Shown here piece after piece: positions 16,602-26,102 of a DNA stretch of 64,000 nucleotides. Both the position numbers and the translations under genes were made by a program. The stretch's first letter is position 1; each line of letters opens with the position of its first letter. Origin of the DNA: Muribaculaceae bacterium Isolate-002 (NCI) (GTDB lineage Bacteria; Bacteroidota; Bacteroidia; Bacteroidales; Muribaculaceae); contig SCEG01000006.1 in NCBI GenBank assembly GCA_004102805.1, positions 1 through 64,000 of the forward strand, given 5' to 3'. A model generated the notes under the pieces. It worked only from the letters and a program-made list of their open reading frames with translations. It searched no databases and was not told the DNA's origin.

Positions 16602-17891
16602 TCAGGCATGTGCAGGTCTGGCTATTGAAATCAGAAGTCTGTCAATGTCAAGATATTTTTGCGACAATTCGAGGATTTGCGGTGTGCTGAGAGAATTGAT
16701 AACCTCAAGTTGCTTTTCGAAATAGTTTTCGGGAGTTCCGGTATGGAATTGCGAGATATGTAGATCCATTATCGAGAATGGCGTGTCGAGTGTTGCCGCA
16801 AGCGAAGTCATAGCGTTGTTTTTGACGATGAAAAGTTCGTCGTCAGGCATTGGCTGCTCGCGCAGACGTATCAGTTCATGTCTTACTTCATTGATTACTG
16901 CATCGATATATTGCGTGGCTGTTTCGGTCATTATGGATATTACGCCACCTTCACGATATCCGAGAAGGTTGGCTTGAATTCCGTAAGTGTAGCCTTTGTC
17001 CTCGCGAATATTGGCCATAAGGCGACTGCCGAAATATCCGCCAAGCGCCATTATGACAAGACGCAGAGCGATATAGTCGGGATGGTTACGGTCGATTGTC
17101 GGTATGGAAATAGCTAATGCGGCCTGATGCTCGGCATCAACGTCAATTACAAATGTGTGACTGCCTGGAAGCGGCTGCATGTCGATTATGTTCTGATCTG
17201 CTGCTGGGGCATTATAGTCAAGCCGGCCGAAAAAGTCGGAGACCGCAGGCAATACCTCTTCCAGATTGCCTGCGATAAACAGGCGTGGAGCCGGCGTGAA
17301 TGCCTGACGATAAGCTGCCTGTATGTCATCTGTTGACAATGCGTCTATTCCCTCTGCGTCAATCATGCGGTTGATGGGGTGGCTTGCTCCGAACACCAAC
17401 TTTTTGTCATTTCTGGATGCCATGTATGACACATTTTTTTGAGATAGCAGATAGCGTGATTTATGCTTGTCGCGCAATGTGATGAACGCTTTTTCCTGGA
17501 ACGACGGTTTTGTCAGAATCTCACCAAGCAATGGCAGCAGTTTTGCGGTTGACTTGTTGAGTGACCACAAATTGACGGAGACGTTGTGCGAAAGCGCATC
17601 GCATTTAAGCCATGCGCCATGATAGTCAAGTGTTTCGGAAATTGTGCTCCCGGAAAATGATGCTGTGCCTTCGCGCAGCAGTTGCACTGCGAGCTGTAGT
17701 GAATCGGGGATGGCAGCTTCCATCAGTCCGGATCCGAAGCTGACTGTTATGCGGTTGATTGGCTGGTCGCCTGCATCAAGTGCGTAGAGTTGCAGTCCGT
17801 TGGGCAGAGTGGTGACGCTTGGGTATGGTATGGAAAGTCGTTTAAAACCTTTAACAACAGGCTCTTTTTTACGGTCAATCAAGCAATTCAT
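16602..17891 (-). CDS. M16 (insulinase/pitrilysin) family protein lacking the zinc motif
   Basis: 429 residues with the two-lobed layout of M16B peptidases. The N-terminal lobe has VTTLPNGLQLYALD and a GSGLMEAA segment; the C-terminal lobe has NIREDKGYTYGIQANLLGYREGG, which keeps the Arg/Tyr pair that binds substrate. Where active enzymes carry HxxEH (about residues 64-72), this protein reads SLQLAVQLL, so it cannot bind zinc in the usual way. It may be the non-catalytic partner of an active M16 peptidase, as in mitochondrial processing peptidase alpha. There is no signal peptide. It is the last gene of a minus-strand cluster, 6 bp after kdsB. Confidence 0.88.
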   Translation of the reverse strand: MNCLIDRKKEPVVKGFKRLSIPYPSVTTLPNGLQLYALDAGDQPINRITVSFGSGLMEAAIPDSLQLAVQLLREGTASFSGSTISETLDYHGAWLKCDALSHNVSVNLWSLNKSTAKLLPLLGEILTKPSFQEKAFITLRDKHKSRYLLSQKNVSYMASRNDKKLVFGASHPINRMIDAEGIDALSTDDIQAAYRQAFTPAPRLFIAGNLEEVLPAVSDFFGRLDYNAPAADQNIIDMQPLPGSHTFVIDVDAEHQAALAISIPTIDRNHPDYIALRLVIMALGGYFGSRLMANIREDKGYTYGIQANLLGYREGGVISIMTETATQYIDAVINEVRHELIRLREQPMPDDELFIVKNNAMTSLAATLDTPFSIMDLHISQFHTGTPENYFEKQLEVINSLSTPQILELSQKYLDIDRLLISIARPAHA

Positions 17892-17897
17892 GGCAAA

Positions 17898-18668
17898 TCA
17901 GTCAAGGAGATTATTGTCAGAAGCAAACTTAATTGCAGCTTCGAGGTCTGTCGGAGTGTCAATGCCGATTGTCGGCCGGTCGGTTATGGCGACTTTTATA
18001 TTGTATCCGTTGTCAAGCCATCTCAGTTGTTCGAGCGATTCAGCTATCTCATGGGTGGAACGGGGTAGTGCGGTTACTTCCGCAAGTACATTTCGGCGGT
18101 AGGCATATATTCCCACATGTGAATAGAATGTGGTTTTGCCAAGCCATTCCGTCCATTCAGCGCCTCTTACGTATGGTATTATAGAACGGGAGAAATACAA
18201 AGCCTGCATTCTTTCGGAAAATGTGACCTTGACAAGATTCGGGTCAAACAGAGCCTCAAAACCTTTCTGCGGATCAAATTTGCGCGCCAATGTTGCGATG
18301 TGTGAATTATCGTCGTCAAAGCATGATTTCAACAGGGTTATCTGCTCAGGGCTTATGAACGGTTCGTCGCCTTGCACGTTTATGATGACATCAGATTTGC
18401 ATCCGATTGCTTCTACAGCTTCGTTTATACGGTCGGTGCCGCTTTGATGGTCGGGTGATGTCATGACTACTTTGGCGCCTGTACGCAAACATTCGTCATA
18501 GATGCGATTGTCGTCGGTGGCAACCCAGACATCGTCAACGGCTTTTTTGACCTGACGATATACGCGGCTCACCATGCTGTGATCTCCGATTTGCGCGAGC
18601 GGCTTGCCGGGAAAGCGGGTGGAGGCATATCTGGCGGGTATTACTGCGGTAAATGTGAGATTGTTCAT
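17898..18668 (-). CDS. kdsB: 3-deoxy-manno-octulosonate cytidylyltransferase
   Basis: 256 residues, matching the family. The enzyme activates Kdo with CTP to give CMP-Kdo for lipid A/LPS inner core assembly in the cytosol. Key motifs: VIPARYASTRFPGKPL at the N-terminus (nucleotide binding), ATDDNRI, TSPDHQSGTDRI, INVQGDEPFI and HVGIYAYRR. The ATG at 18668 is chosen because it overlaps the stop of the upstream gene (ATGA), the usual coupling in this cluster; a longer frame to 18743 runs inside that gene. kdsA, the enzyme making Kdo-8-phosphate, is also in this window at 48185-49003. Confidence 0.95.
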   Translation of the reverse strand: MNNLTFTAVIPARYASTRFPGKPLAQIGDHSMVSRVYRQVKKAVDDVWVATDDNRIYDECLRTGAKVVMTSPDHQSGTDRINEAVEAIGCKSDVIINVQGDEPFISPEQITLLKSCFDDDNSHIATLARKFDPQKGFEALFDPNLVKVTFSERMQALYFSRSIIPYVRGAEWTEWLGKTTFYSHVGIYAYRRNVLAEVTALPRSTHEIAESLEQLRWLDNGYNIKVAITDRPTIGIDTPTDLEAAIKFASDNNLLD

Positions 18669-19681
18669 TTCTTCAGTCTTATGAATGTCGGTATCATGCA
18701 GAATCCGATAAACAAATATACGTAATAAGTAAATATTCTCCAAATTATGGCGAGCAACATCATTATCGGGCCATATACTATATCGGAGTAATATGTCTTG
18801 AACAGCATTTCACTTACTCCGCTTCCTCCAGGTGTAGGAGTAAATGTAAGGAGTGCCCACACAATGAACTGACGCCCCAATACGGTAAGCTGGTCGGCTT
18901 CTGGAATAAAGGCAAGCATCAGCGCATTGACTACGGCAAAACGTGACAACCATGACACTATTGTGGCTGCGACCGGAGCCAGCCACCATCTTTTGGGCTT
19001 GCTTTTCAGTTCAGACGAAGCCTCTGTCAGGTTGTCGCCCAATTCGTCAACTGCTTTTCGCCAACGGCGCAGAAACGGCAGTGAGAAAATCTTTGACAGT
19101 AAACCGGCAATAATGTGCGGAGATTTAAATATGCCGACATACAGACCAATGGCGATTACACAAATTATGCCATAAACCACCCAAAACAACACTTGTAGGT
19201 CATGGGCGGCAGCTCCTTGTGTAAATCCGAATAATTCGGAAGGGGAAATCAAGAGAAAGAGTAGCGGAGAAAACAACATGAAGAAACCTTCGTCAAGCAT
19301 CAGTGTTGTCAGGGTTATAGCTGTGGCTCGTCCAAGTTTTATGCCCTCGCGCCCCATGAATATCATGGATAATGCGCTCCCGCCAACAGATGTAGGTGTT
19401 ATCGCCGAAGTGAACTCGCACAACATAGTGACTTTTGTTGCAGATTTCCATGACAGGCGTTTATCTGACAGCGTCAGAAAACGCCATGCCAAACCGAAGT
19501 CGCGACCGAATAGAGCAAGCAATGCAAATGAGAGCCCTAATGCTACCTGAGGCGTAAATCGGATGTCTTTGAGTGTGTCAATATCGAACTCGCGGCCAAA
19601 AAGCCACACAACTACCGCTATCCCGATTGCTACCGGAATAATGATTTTAAGCAGGAGTTTGCTTTGGCTGTCCAATACCAT
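18665..19681 (-). CDS. LPG-synthase-TM / UPF0104 family membrane protein
   Basis: About 338 residues with eight or so membrane helices and the family's glycine/proline features 'SAITPTSVGGSALS' and 'LTFTPTPGGSGVSE'. These are the conserved loops of the flippase-like domain found in MprF and AglD-type proteins. Bacterial members of this stand-alone group lack the soluble synthase domain, and their substrates (probably lipids or lipid-linked sugars) are mostly unknown. The ATG at 19681 is preferred over a TTG two codons earlier. Its stop overlaps the kdsB start, which makes an envelope role plausible. Confidence 0.85.
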   Translation of the reverse strand: MVLDSQSKLLLKIIIPVAIGIAVVVWLFGREFDIDTLKDIRFTPQVALGLSFALLALFGRDFGLAWRFLTLSDKRLSWKSATKVTMLCEFTSAITPTSVGGSALSMIFMGREGIKLGRATAITLTTLMLDEGFFMLFSPLLFLLISPSELFGFTQGAAAHDLQVLFWVVYGIICVIAIGLYVGIFKSPHIIAGLLSKIFSLPFLRRWRKAVDELGDNLTEASSELKSKPKRWWLAPVAATIVSWLSRFAVVNALMLAFIPEADQLTVLGRQFIVWALLTFTPTPGGSGVSEMLFKTYYSDIVYGPIMMLLAIIWRIFTYYVYLFIGFCMIPTFIRLKK

Positions 19682-19709
19682 AGTCAATCAAATATCATTC
19701 GCTCTATAT

Positions 19710-20300
19710 TTAGAGGCTGAGGGCTGCCAGTATTTCTGCTGTGGCTACTGCCGGCTCCGGATTGTCAAGAATCTGTCGGGACATGGCAAATCCACTGACA
19801 CCGGCTTGCTTTAATCGGTTCAAATCAGCCATGTCAATGTTTGCACCTTTTGCCACTATATGAATATCGAATCCTTGTCCGCGAACTTCGGATATTGTCT
19901 GTTTTATGTCATCGATTGTATTCCCACGGTCCAGGTCAAGCACTGCATAGTCAATGTCAAGACCTTTCAGGGCAAGAATTTCAGCCGCTGAGTCTGTGTC
20001 AATGCCGATTACAGCATGAGGTCCGAGCAGTTCTCGTGCTTCGGTCGGTTTTATGTCCGTTTTTTTTAGATGAACACCATGAATGCGCATCTCTTGAGCC
20101 AGTTCGGCATCAGATTCTACCATCAGAAATACTCCATTCTCCTCGCAAAGCGGCTTTAATTCCATGAGAATATCTTTCATGGATGTTCCCTCGGGAAGTT
20201 GTTCGGATACCTGTATCCACTGACATCCACCCTCTATTACCATCTGAGCTTCTTCGGTGATGGTATACTTATCTGATTTCGCTGTTATGAACTGGAGCAT
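19710..20300 (-). CDS. Divergent ThiE/TenI-fold protein (thiamine phosphate synthase-like)
   Basis: 196 residues with the (beta/alpha)8 pattern of thiamine phosphate synthase: IQVSEQLPEG at strand 2, HGVHLKKTD, HAVIGIDTDS, and a final 'AGVSGFAMSRQIL'. Several ThiE hallmarks are missing: the pyrophosphate-binding lysine/arginine pattern is altered, and the DY.G.GP..T loop reads DYAVLDLDRGN. It may therefore act on another phosphate substrate or be a TenI-like regulator. It is the first gene of a cluster leading to kdsB. tRNA-His and its terminator lie just upstream, leaving only about 40 bp for a promoter. Confidence 0.7.
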   Translation of the reverse strand: MLQFITAKSDKYTITEEAQMVIEGGCQWIQVSEQLPEGTSMKDILMELKPLCEENGVFLMVESDAELAQEMRIHGVHLKKTDIKPTEARELLGPHAVIGIDTDSAAEILALKGLDIDYAVLDLDRGNTIDDIKQTISEVRGQGFDIHIVAKGANIDMADLNRLKQAGVSGFAMSRQILDNPEPAVATAEILAALSL

Positions 20301-20344
20301 ATTTCTGTAGTTTTATGGTTTTCTCAATGGCTGTTAAACAAAAA

Positions 20345-20368
20345 AGCCGCCTAAAAAGTTAGACGGCT
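20345..20368 (-). terminator. Terminator of tRNA-His
   Basis: On the minus strand AGCCGTCTAA and TTAGGCGGCT form a 10-bp stem with one mismatch and a 4-nt loop, followed by a run of T (complement of 20336-20345). It begins 9 bp after the tRNA 3' end. Confidence 0.75.
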
Positions 20369-20376
20369 ATTTTTCT

Positions 20377-20454
<78 letters not shown>

Positions 20455-20520
20455 ATCTAAATATATCGACCTTCTTTCTTTATCAGCTATTGCTGCTGAT
20501 GATTTCCGGTTTCAACGCTG

Positions 20521-20551
20521 CAAAGGTACGAATATTTTTTTAACCTGCAAT
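20521..20551 (-). promoter_or_regulatory. Promoter of tRNA-His
   Basis: TACCTTTG (complement of 20521-20528) with ATTG 19 bp upstream (20548-20551), one mismatch from the -33 TTTG. The same -7 octamer is used by tRNA-Glu at 57388-57395. The predicted start near 20514 leaves a 5' leader of about 60 nt. Confidence 0.55.
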
Positions 20552-20615
20552 ACTTTTTGTCGATTTTTTTAACTTTAAATGTAAAAATAATTCGCAGACC
20601 AAGCGATGGGTTGTT

Positions 20616-21743
20616 TTATTTCGCAGGTTTATAGCTTGTTGCATTTTTGTTGTATTTGTCAAATATATTATTGGCTGAAGATACAAAAGCATTTCTGCCG
20701 GTTATGACAGATGTCGGGAACGGTGTTGCTGATATTGAGCTATCTGAGCGAGGTATTGTTGCGGTAACATCAAATGCCTCATGGTCGGCTGGGTAAAGCT
20801 TGAATGTAGAGCCACGCCCCGATGGTGGAACCGTATACACGAGCTGATAGTTCAATTCATCGACATAGGCGGTGCCTATGGAGTCACGACGTAAGGTCAC
20901 ACGTGAAATTGCTCCTCCGCGGGTATCCCGGGTTTTCATATTGGATATGAAGTTGCCCAAAGAATAGAATAATGCGGTTTTACGCCCCGTGACAGGGTTG
21001 TCAAGAAGCTCCATTGGCTGAATGACATGTGGATGCCCTCCAAATATTATATCGACACCTTTGTCGCACAGCCATTTTGCCAATTCTTTCTGGCTACTGT
21101 TAGGCAGAAGCTTGTATTCATCTCCCCAGTGCACTGCTACGCACAATATCTCTGCGCCCGCTTTGCGTGTCGCGGCGATATCATCAGCCATTACCTGCTT
21201 ATCGATGTAGTCGACAATGACATCGCCTTGAATGGAAATGCCGTTTGTGCCGTAGGTATAATTAAGAAATCCGACTTTAAATCCTTTTATGTTAATCACA
21301 AGGGGGATTTCTTGGCTTCTCGATTCGGCATTGCTGTATGTGCCGATGTGGGGTATTGCAATAGAATCGAGTATGCTGACAGTCCGTTTCAGACCACGGT
21401 CACGAGCATCAAGAGTATGGTTGTTGGCTGTAAGCAGCAGGTCAAATCCGGCTTCAACAAGAGCCTCGGCGTAACTGTCAGGCGCGCTGAAACAGGGATA
21501 TCCACGATATGGTGGTCCGCCTAAAGGAGTCTCCAGATTAACTACCGCAAAATCGGCATCACTTATGATGCTCCTGACCGGTTCGAAGCATTCCGTATAG
21601 CTGTATCTTCCGTCTCCACAATATGCGGCATCAAGCTGTGCCTTATGCTGCATAGCATCGCCGGCAAACAGAAGTACCGCCTCTGATTGCATCATCAAGG
21701 CAATCATGGCTTTTGACAGACCGGCAAACAGAGGCAGAGGCAT
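20616..21743 (-). CDS. CapA family protein (metallophosphatase fold)
   Basis: 375 residues. It begins with a hydrophobic stretch (about 5-27) that may be a signal or anchor. The CapA/PGA_cap domain follows: LLFAGDAMQH, DFAVVNLETPLGG, LLLTANNHTLDARDRG, VAVHWGDEYK and IIFGGHPHVIQPME. These Asp/Asn/His residues form the metal centre of the calcineurin-like fold. The family is named for poly-gamma-glutamate capsule synthesis, but many members have no known substrate, and none of the other cap genes is present here. It is the last gene of the panC-panD-ffh-folD cluster, 14 bp after folD. Confidence 0.9.
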   Translation of the reverse strand: MPLPLFAGLSKAMIALMMQSEAVLLFAGDAMQHKAQLDAAYCGDGRYSYTECFEPVRSIISDADFAVVNLETPLGGPPYRGYPCFSAPDSYAEALVEAGFDLLLTANNHTLDARDRGLKRTVSILDSIAIPHIGTYSNAESRSQEIPLVINIKGFKVGFLNYTYGTNGISIQGDVIVDYIDKQVMADDIAATRKAGAEILCVAVHWGDEYKLLPNSSQKELAKWLCDKGVDIIFGGHPHVIQPMELLDNPVTGRKTALFYSLGNFISNMKTRDTRGGAISRVTLRRDSIGTAYVDELNYQLVYTVPPSGRGSTFKLYPADHEAFDVTATIPRSDSSISATPFPTSVITGRNAFVSSANNIFDKYNKNATSYKPAK

Positions 21744-21757
21744 AACGGAGCCGTGCG

Positions 21758-22642
21758 TTAGTCATTGAACAGATTGCCGTCAGCTGCAAGAAGAGTATTC
21801 TTCATGAGTGATGCGATTGTCATCGGGCCTACGCCACCGGGCACAGGGGTTATGTAGGCACATTTGGGGGCTACATTTTCGAAATCAACGTCACCGCACA
21901 AGCGGAATCCGCTTTTCTTCGATGCATCCGGAACGCGAGTTGTGCCGACATCAATTATTGTAGCGCCGTCTTTAACCATGTCAGCGGTCACAAATCCGGG
22001 TTGTCCCAAAGCAGCTATGATTATATCAGCTGAACGACATATTTCTTTGATATTCGGAGTGGCGGAATGGCATACGGTCACAGTGGCGTTGCCCGGATAT
22101 CCTTTCTGCATCATCAGTGTAGCCACAGGTTTGCCTACAATATTGCTTCGACCGAGCACCACGCAATGCTTTCCTTTTGTAGGGATTTCATAGCGGGCAA
22201 GCAGTTCGAGAATTCCTGCCGGTGTCGCGGAGTGAAAGCAGGGGAGTCCTATCGACTGCCGACCGACGTTGATAGGATGAAAACCGTCCACGTCCTTTCG
22301 ATAATCGATAGCCTCGATTACTTTTTGTTCGGAGATGTGTTTCGGAAGCGGCAACTGAACGATGAAACCGTCAATTTCAGGGTCATTGTTTAATGAATGG
22401 ACTATTGAAAGCAATTCATCTTCGGTAACGTCGGCTTCACGGCGAATAAGTGTAGATGTGAAACCGCAGGCCTCACACGCCTTTACCTTATTGGCGACGT
22501 AAGTCTCCGAACCGCCGTCGTGTCCGACTAACACGGCTGCGAGGTGAGGCCTGCGCCTGCCGGCTGCTATCATGGTTTCTACCTGTGCAGCGATTTCTTC
22601 TTTAAGCTGCTGTGAAATCTTTTTACCGTCAATTAATTGCAT
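21758..22642 (-). CDS. folD: Bifunctional methylenetetrahydrofolate dehydrogenase/cyclohydrolase
   Basis: 294 residues, standard length. It interconverts 5,10-methylene- and 10-formyl-tetrahydrofolate in the cytosol. The catalytic YVxxK motif is seen as YVANKVKAC (Tyr48, Lys52). The signatures [18 protein letters not shown] and [13 protein letters not shown] follow, and the NADP loop is [12 protein letters not shown]. '[16 protein letters not shown]' ends the domain. It is located 44 bp downstream of ffh on the same strand. Confidence 0.97.
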   Translation of the reverse strand: MQLIDGKKISQQLKEEIAAQVETMIAAGRRRPHLAAVLVGHDGGSETYVANKVKACEACGFTSTLIRREADVTEDELLSIVHSLNNDPEIDGFIVQLPLPKHISEQKVIEAIDYRKDVDGFHPINVGRQSIGLPCFHSATPAGILELLARYEIPTKGKHCVVLGRSNIVGKPVATLMMQKGYPGNATVTVCHSATPNIKEICRSADIIIAALGQPGFVTADMVKDGATIIDVGTTRVPDASKKSGFRLCGDVDFENVAPKCAYITPVPGGVGPMTIASLMKNTLLAADGNLFND

Positions 22643-22686
22643 GAGAAATATCCGTTTGAATGGTTTTGGGAAATTTTGATTTGCTG

Positions 22687-24024
22687 TCAGCGTCCGCGGC
22701 GCATCTGTCGCATGGCATTCATAGCTTTGAGCGGATTTTTGGATGTGGCCGCTTTCATCATTTTCTGTGTCTGTTCGAATTGAGTCAGAAGGCGGTTGAC
22801 TTCCTGAAGCGTTGTACCTGAGCCTTTAGCGATGCGCTTGCGGCGACTTCCGTTTATTATGGCTGGAGTCTGGCGTTCGGCCGCAGTCATTGAGCCGATT
22901 ATCGCTTCGACACTTTTAAAAGCGTTGTCATCGATATCCATATCTTTTATCTGCTTGCCGACGCCCGGTATCATAGATGCGAGATCTTTCAGGTTGCCCA
23001 TTTTTTTAATCTGCTGTATCTGGGCAAGGAAGTCATTGAAGTTGAATTGGTTTTTAGCGATTTTACGCTGTAGCTCAATGGCCTGTTTTTCGTCAAATTG
23101 CTGCTGTGCTTTTTCCACAAGCGACACGATATCGCCCATGCCGAGAATACGGTCGGCCATACGCGACGGGTGGAAAAGATCGACAGCGTCGAGCTTTTCT
23201 CCGGTTCCGACAAATTTGATGGGCTTTGTAACGACTGTACGAATGGAAAGAGCTGCACCACCACGAGTGTCACCGTCAAGTTTTGTTAGTACAACTCCGT
23301 CAAAATCGAGGCGGTCGTTGAATTCCTTTGCAGTGTTGACGGCGTCCTGTCCGGTCATGGAGTCTACCACAAACAGAGTTTCCTGTGGTTTGATGGCCTT
23401 CTTGATGGCCGCAATCTCATTCATCATCTGCTCGTCGACAGCCAGACGTCCGGCGGTGTCGACTATTACCAAATCAAGATGATTGAGTTTTGCGTATTTT
23501 ATAGCGTTTTCCGCAATTTCTACCGGATTTTTATTACCATCTTCCGTATATACGGGCACATCAATCTGTCCGGCAATCACTTTGAGCTGTTCAATAGCAG
23601 CAGGACGGTATACGTCGCAAGCTACAAGAAGCGGACGTTTGCCTTTTTCACTTTTGAGCTTTCTGGCGAGTTTTCCCGAAAATGTAGTTTTACCGGAGCC
23701 TTGCAGACCCGACATGAGTATCACAGTCGGATTTCCGGAGAGGTTGACCTGTGCGGTTTCGCCGCCCATAAGCGCAGCAAGCTCGTCATGCACGATTTTT
23801 ACCATAAGCTCCTGCGGCTTGATGGCGTTGATAACGTTCTGACCTATGGCTTTGGCTTTGACCGTGTCGGTAAATGTCTTTGCGACTTTGTAGTTGACGT
23901 CGGCGTCAAGGAGCGCACGGCGCACATCTTTCAAGGTCTCTGCAACGTTTATCTCGGAAATCTTTCCTTGACCCTTGAGTATTTTAAAACTCCGTTCAAG
24001 TTTCTCGCTTAGATTTTCAAACAT
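22687..24024 (-). CDS. ffh: Signal recognition particle protein
   Basis: 445 residues. The GTPase of the bacterial SRP, which binds signal sequences of nascent membrane proteins with 4.5S RNA. An N domain (1-85) is followed by the G domain with G1 GLQGSGKT (106-113), DTAGR and [10 protein letters not shown]. The C-terminal M domain from about 325 is rich in Met and ends with the basic [11 protein letters not shown], as in RNA-binding SRP proteins. It is 35 bp downstream of panD, in one operon. Confidence 0.97.
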   Translation of the reverse strand: MFENLSEKLERSFKILKGQGKISEINVAETLKDVRRALLDADVNYKVAKTFTDTVKAKAIGQNVINAIKPQELMVKIVHDELAALMGGETAQVNLSGNPTVILMSGLQGSGKTTFSGKLARKLKSEKGKRPLLVACDVYRPAAIEQLKVIAGQIDVPVYTEDGNKNPVEIAENAIKYAKLNHLDLVIVDTAGRLAVDEQMMNEIAAIKKAIKPQETLFVVDSMTGQDAVNTAKEFNDRLDFDGVVLTKLDGDTRGGAALSIRTVVTKPIKFVGTGEKLDAVDLFHPSRMADRILGMGDIVSLVEKAQQQFDEKQAIELQRKIAKNQFNFNDFLAQIQQIKKMGNLKDLASMIPGVGKQIKDMDIDDNAFKSVEAIIGSMTAAERQTPAIINGSRRKRIAKGSGTTLQEVNRLLTQFEQTQKMMKAATSKNPLKAMNAMRQMRRGR

Positions 24025-24059
24025 ATATATTGGATGGTAAGTAACTGTTTAAATTTATT

Positions 24060-24416
24060 TTACTTTATCAATCTATTGGTGGCGGTGTCGGGAAATATTA
24101 CTGTAGGCTTGAAATCCGGGGCCTCATCTATAGGGACTATGGCGTATGCCATTATTATGACAATGTCGCCCGGCTGCACCCTGCGTGCCGCGGCACCGTT
24201 AAGACATATTACACCGGAGCCACGTTCTCCTTTTATAGTGTAGGTGTCAAAGCGCTCACCATTGTTGTTGTTGACTATATATACCCGCTCTCCTTCAAAT
24301 ATATTGGCGGCTTCCATCAGCTCTTCGTCAATTGTTATACTGCCGATGTAGTCGAGGCGAGCCTCTGTCACGGTAACGCGATGAATTTTCGATTTGACGA
24401 GTTGAACCTGAACCAT
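24060..24416 (-). CDS. panD: Aspartate 1-decarboxylase
   Basis: 118 residues. A pyruvoyl enzyme that makes beta-alanine for pantothenate. The self-cleavage site Gly25-Ser26 is seen in [10 protein letters not shown]; the catalytic Lys (K8-K10 region, LVKSKIHR) and the AYAIVP tail also fit. Its ATG overlaps the panC stop (TAATG), so it is translationally coupled to panC, the next enzyme of the same pathway. Confidence 0.97.
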   Translation of the reverse strand: MVQVQLVKSKIHRVTVTEARLDYIGSITIDEELMEAANIFEGERVYIVNNNNGERFDTYTIKGERGSGVICLNGAAARRVQPGDIVIIMAYAIVPIDEAPDFKPTVIFPDTATNRLIK

Positions 24417-25273
24417 TATTTGATGTTATATTTAATGTTATCGATAAGGCGGACGTCGCCAAGGTATACAGTAACACATCCTACCGCTACTCCGTCAGAA
24501 ACTTCACTCCAGTCAGCTATCGGCTGCATCGTCAAAGGGTCGACTATCTGATAATATTCGACTTCCATTTCATCGTATGCGTTGATTCTGTCAGTTACAG
24601 ATTTTATTGTCTGCTCGACAGTCATAGATGATGCTTTAGCTACGCTTGATTTCAGTATGGCATGAATGGAAGGTGCGATTTCACGCTGATGCGGAGTAAG
24701 CCGTACATTTCGTGAACTCATCGCAAGTCCGTCGTTTTCGCGTTTGATTGGACATGCTATTATTTCAAGGTTGTCAAAGCCTTCAATCTCCGCCATTTTA
24801 CGGATAACTGCAATCTGTTGGAAATCCTTTTCTCCGAAATATGCCCGATGTGGAGCGGTCATCGCAAAAAGACGACTTACTATCTGAGCTACTCCGTTGA
24901 AATGTCCCGGACGCATCGCTCCTTCCATCACTTCAGCTACCGGTCCGAGATCAAAAACTCGGGTGTCTTCTTCCGGATAGATTTCTTCGACTGAAGGTAT
25001 AAATGCATAATCGACTCCGGCAGCTTCAAGCTTGGCGCAATCAGCCTCTTCCGTACGCGGATATGTGCGAAGATCTTCTGGGTTGTTGAATTGGGTCGGA
25101 TTTACAAAAACGCTTACCACGACAATGTCATTTTCTTTACGCGCGCGGTCAATAAGCGAGACATGTCCGGCATGGAGCGCGCCCATGGTCGGAACAAGAC
25201 CAATCGTCTTGCCTTCTTCACGAGCCCGGGCACAAAGCTCCGAAATATCATTGACTTTTCTTACTATCTCCAT
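24416..25273 (-). CDS. panC: Pantothenate synthetase
   Basis: 285 residues. It joins pantoate and beta-alanine using ATP. The class I synthetase-like motif HxGH appears as HAGH at 34-37 in [13 protein letters not shown], and the second ATP site as [16 protein letters not shown] and FVNPTQF are also typical. The ATG at 25273 (MEIVRKVND) is the standard start; the frame remains open upstream to 25315 but would overlap the promoter at 25300-25307. First gene of panC-panD-ffh-folD-capA. Confidence 0.97.
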   Translation of the reverse strand: MEIVRKVNDISELCARAREEGKTIGLVPTMGALHAGHVSLIDRARKENDIVVVSVFVNPTQFNNPEDLRTYPRTEEADCAKLEAAGVDYAFIPSVEEIYPEEDTRVFDLGPVAEVMEGAMRPGHFNGVAQIVSRLFAMTAPHRAYFGEKDFQQIAVIRKMAEIEGFDNLEIIACPIKRENDGLAMSSRNVRLTPHQREIAPSIHAILKSSVAKASSMTVEQTIKSVTDRINAYDEMEVEYYQIVDPLTMQPIADWSEVSDGVAVGCVTVYLGDVRLIDNIKYNIK

Positions 25274-25299
25274 TTTATATGTATTTATAAATACGAGTG

Positions 25300-25307
25300 C
25301 AAAGGTA
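25300..25307 (-). promoter_or_regulatory. -7 box of the panC operon
   Basis: TACCTTTG on the minus strand, 26 bp upstream of the panC ATG at 25273. The -33 element is unclear. Its position argues against the longer panC reading frame. Confidence 0.5.
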
Positions 25308-25428
25308 ATAAACAATCTGCAATTGGCAATCCCATAAGCTGAAAAATATATCTGACGTTATGCTTTTATTCATGATAAATCTTTAACTTTACGGAAAAAT
25401 ATATTGACTGACTCAAATTTATTGACCA

Positions 25429-26052
25429 ATGGATTTGCAATTTTCCTCTTCATTGCTTGAAAATGCAGTAACAGAACTGTCGCGACTACCCGGGGTAGGG
25501 CGCAAAACCGCTTTGCGTCTTGCCTTACATCTATTGCGGCAGGAGGAAAGTACAAGCGAGAAACTTGGAGAATCCATAATAAAGCTTCGCAAAGAGATCA
25601 GATATTGCTCGGTGTGCCATAATATATCCGAAACCGAAATATGTCCGATATGCGCATCACCTGCACGTGACTCGAAAGTGGTATGTGTCGTTGAAAACAT
25701 CAATGATGTTATGATATTCGAGCGTACCGGCCAATACAGGGGGCTTTATCATGTGCTTAACGGTCTCATATCGCCGATGGACGGAATAGGTCCGGATCAG
25801 CTGGAAATCGCCTCGCTTGTATCCCGAATCAAAAACAATGATATTGAAGAGGTAATTCTTGCATTGAGTGCGACAATGGAAGGGGACACAACAAATTATT
25901 ATATATACAGACTTCTCGGGCAGACAGGGGTAAAGATAACCCAGCTTGCGCGGGGTGTGGCTATAGGTAACGAAATCGAGTATACTGACGAGGTTACACT
26001 TGGCCGCTCGCTTGTCAACCGCACGTTGTTCGCCGATTCTTTCAAACGATAA
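25429..26052 (+). CDS. recR: Recombination protein RecR
   Basis: 207 residues, the usual length. RecR works with RecO and RecF to load RecA on gapped DNA. Visible: the helix-hairpin-helix [17 protein letters not shown] near 20-36, the four-cysteine zinc finger (Cys60, 63, 72, 75 in CSVCHN...CPIC), and a Toprim domain with [12 protein letters not shown] and [11 protein letters not shown]. It is divergent from the panC operon and ends at a shared terminator. Confidence 0.97.
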   Translation: MDLQFSSSLLENAVTELSRLPGVGRKTALRLALHLLRQEESTSEKLGESIIKLRKEIRYCSVCHNISETEICPICASPARDSKVVCVVENINDVMIFERTGQYRGLYHVLNGLISPMDGIGPDQLEIASLVSRIKNNDIEEVILALSATMEGDTTNYYIYRLLGQTGVKITQLARGVAIGNEIEYTDEVTLGRSLVNRTLFADSFKR

Positions 26053-26056
26053 TTTT

Positions 26057-26102
26057 AACATACGAAGAGCGGAGGTTGAAAAAATTCCGCTCTTCGTATG
26101 TT
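26057..26102. terminator. Bidirectional terminator between recR and the acetyltransferase gene
   Basis: The 17-nt arm AACATACGAAGAGCGGA (26057-26073) pairs perfectly with 26086-26102 over a 12-nt loop. It closes two convergent genes; the stop codon of the minus-strand gene overlaps the right arm. Confidence 0.85.

Noticed and set aside
18669-18743. Longer N-terminus for kdsB
   Set aside because: It would overlap the upstream gene by 79 bp; the ATG at 18668 overlaps the stop by 4 bp and starts the family-standard sequence.
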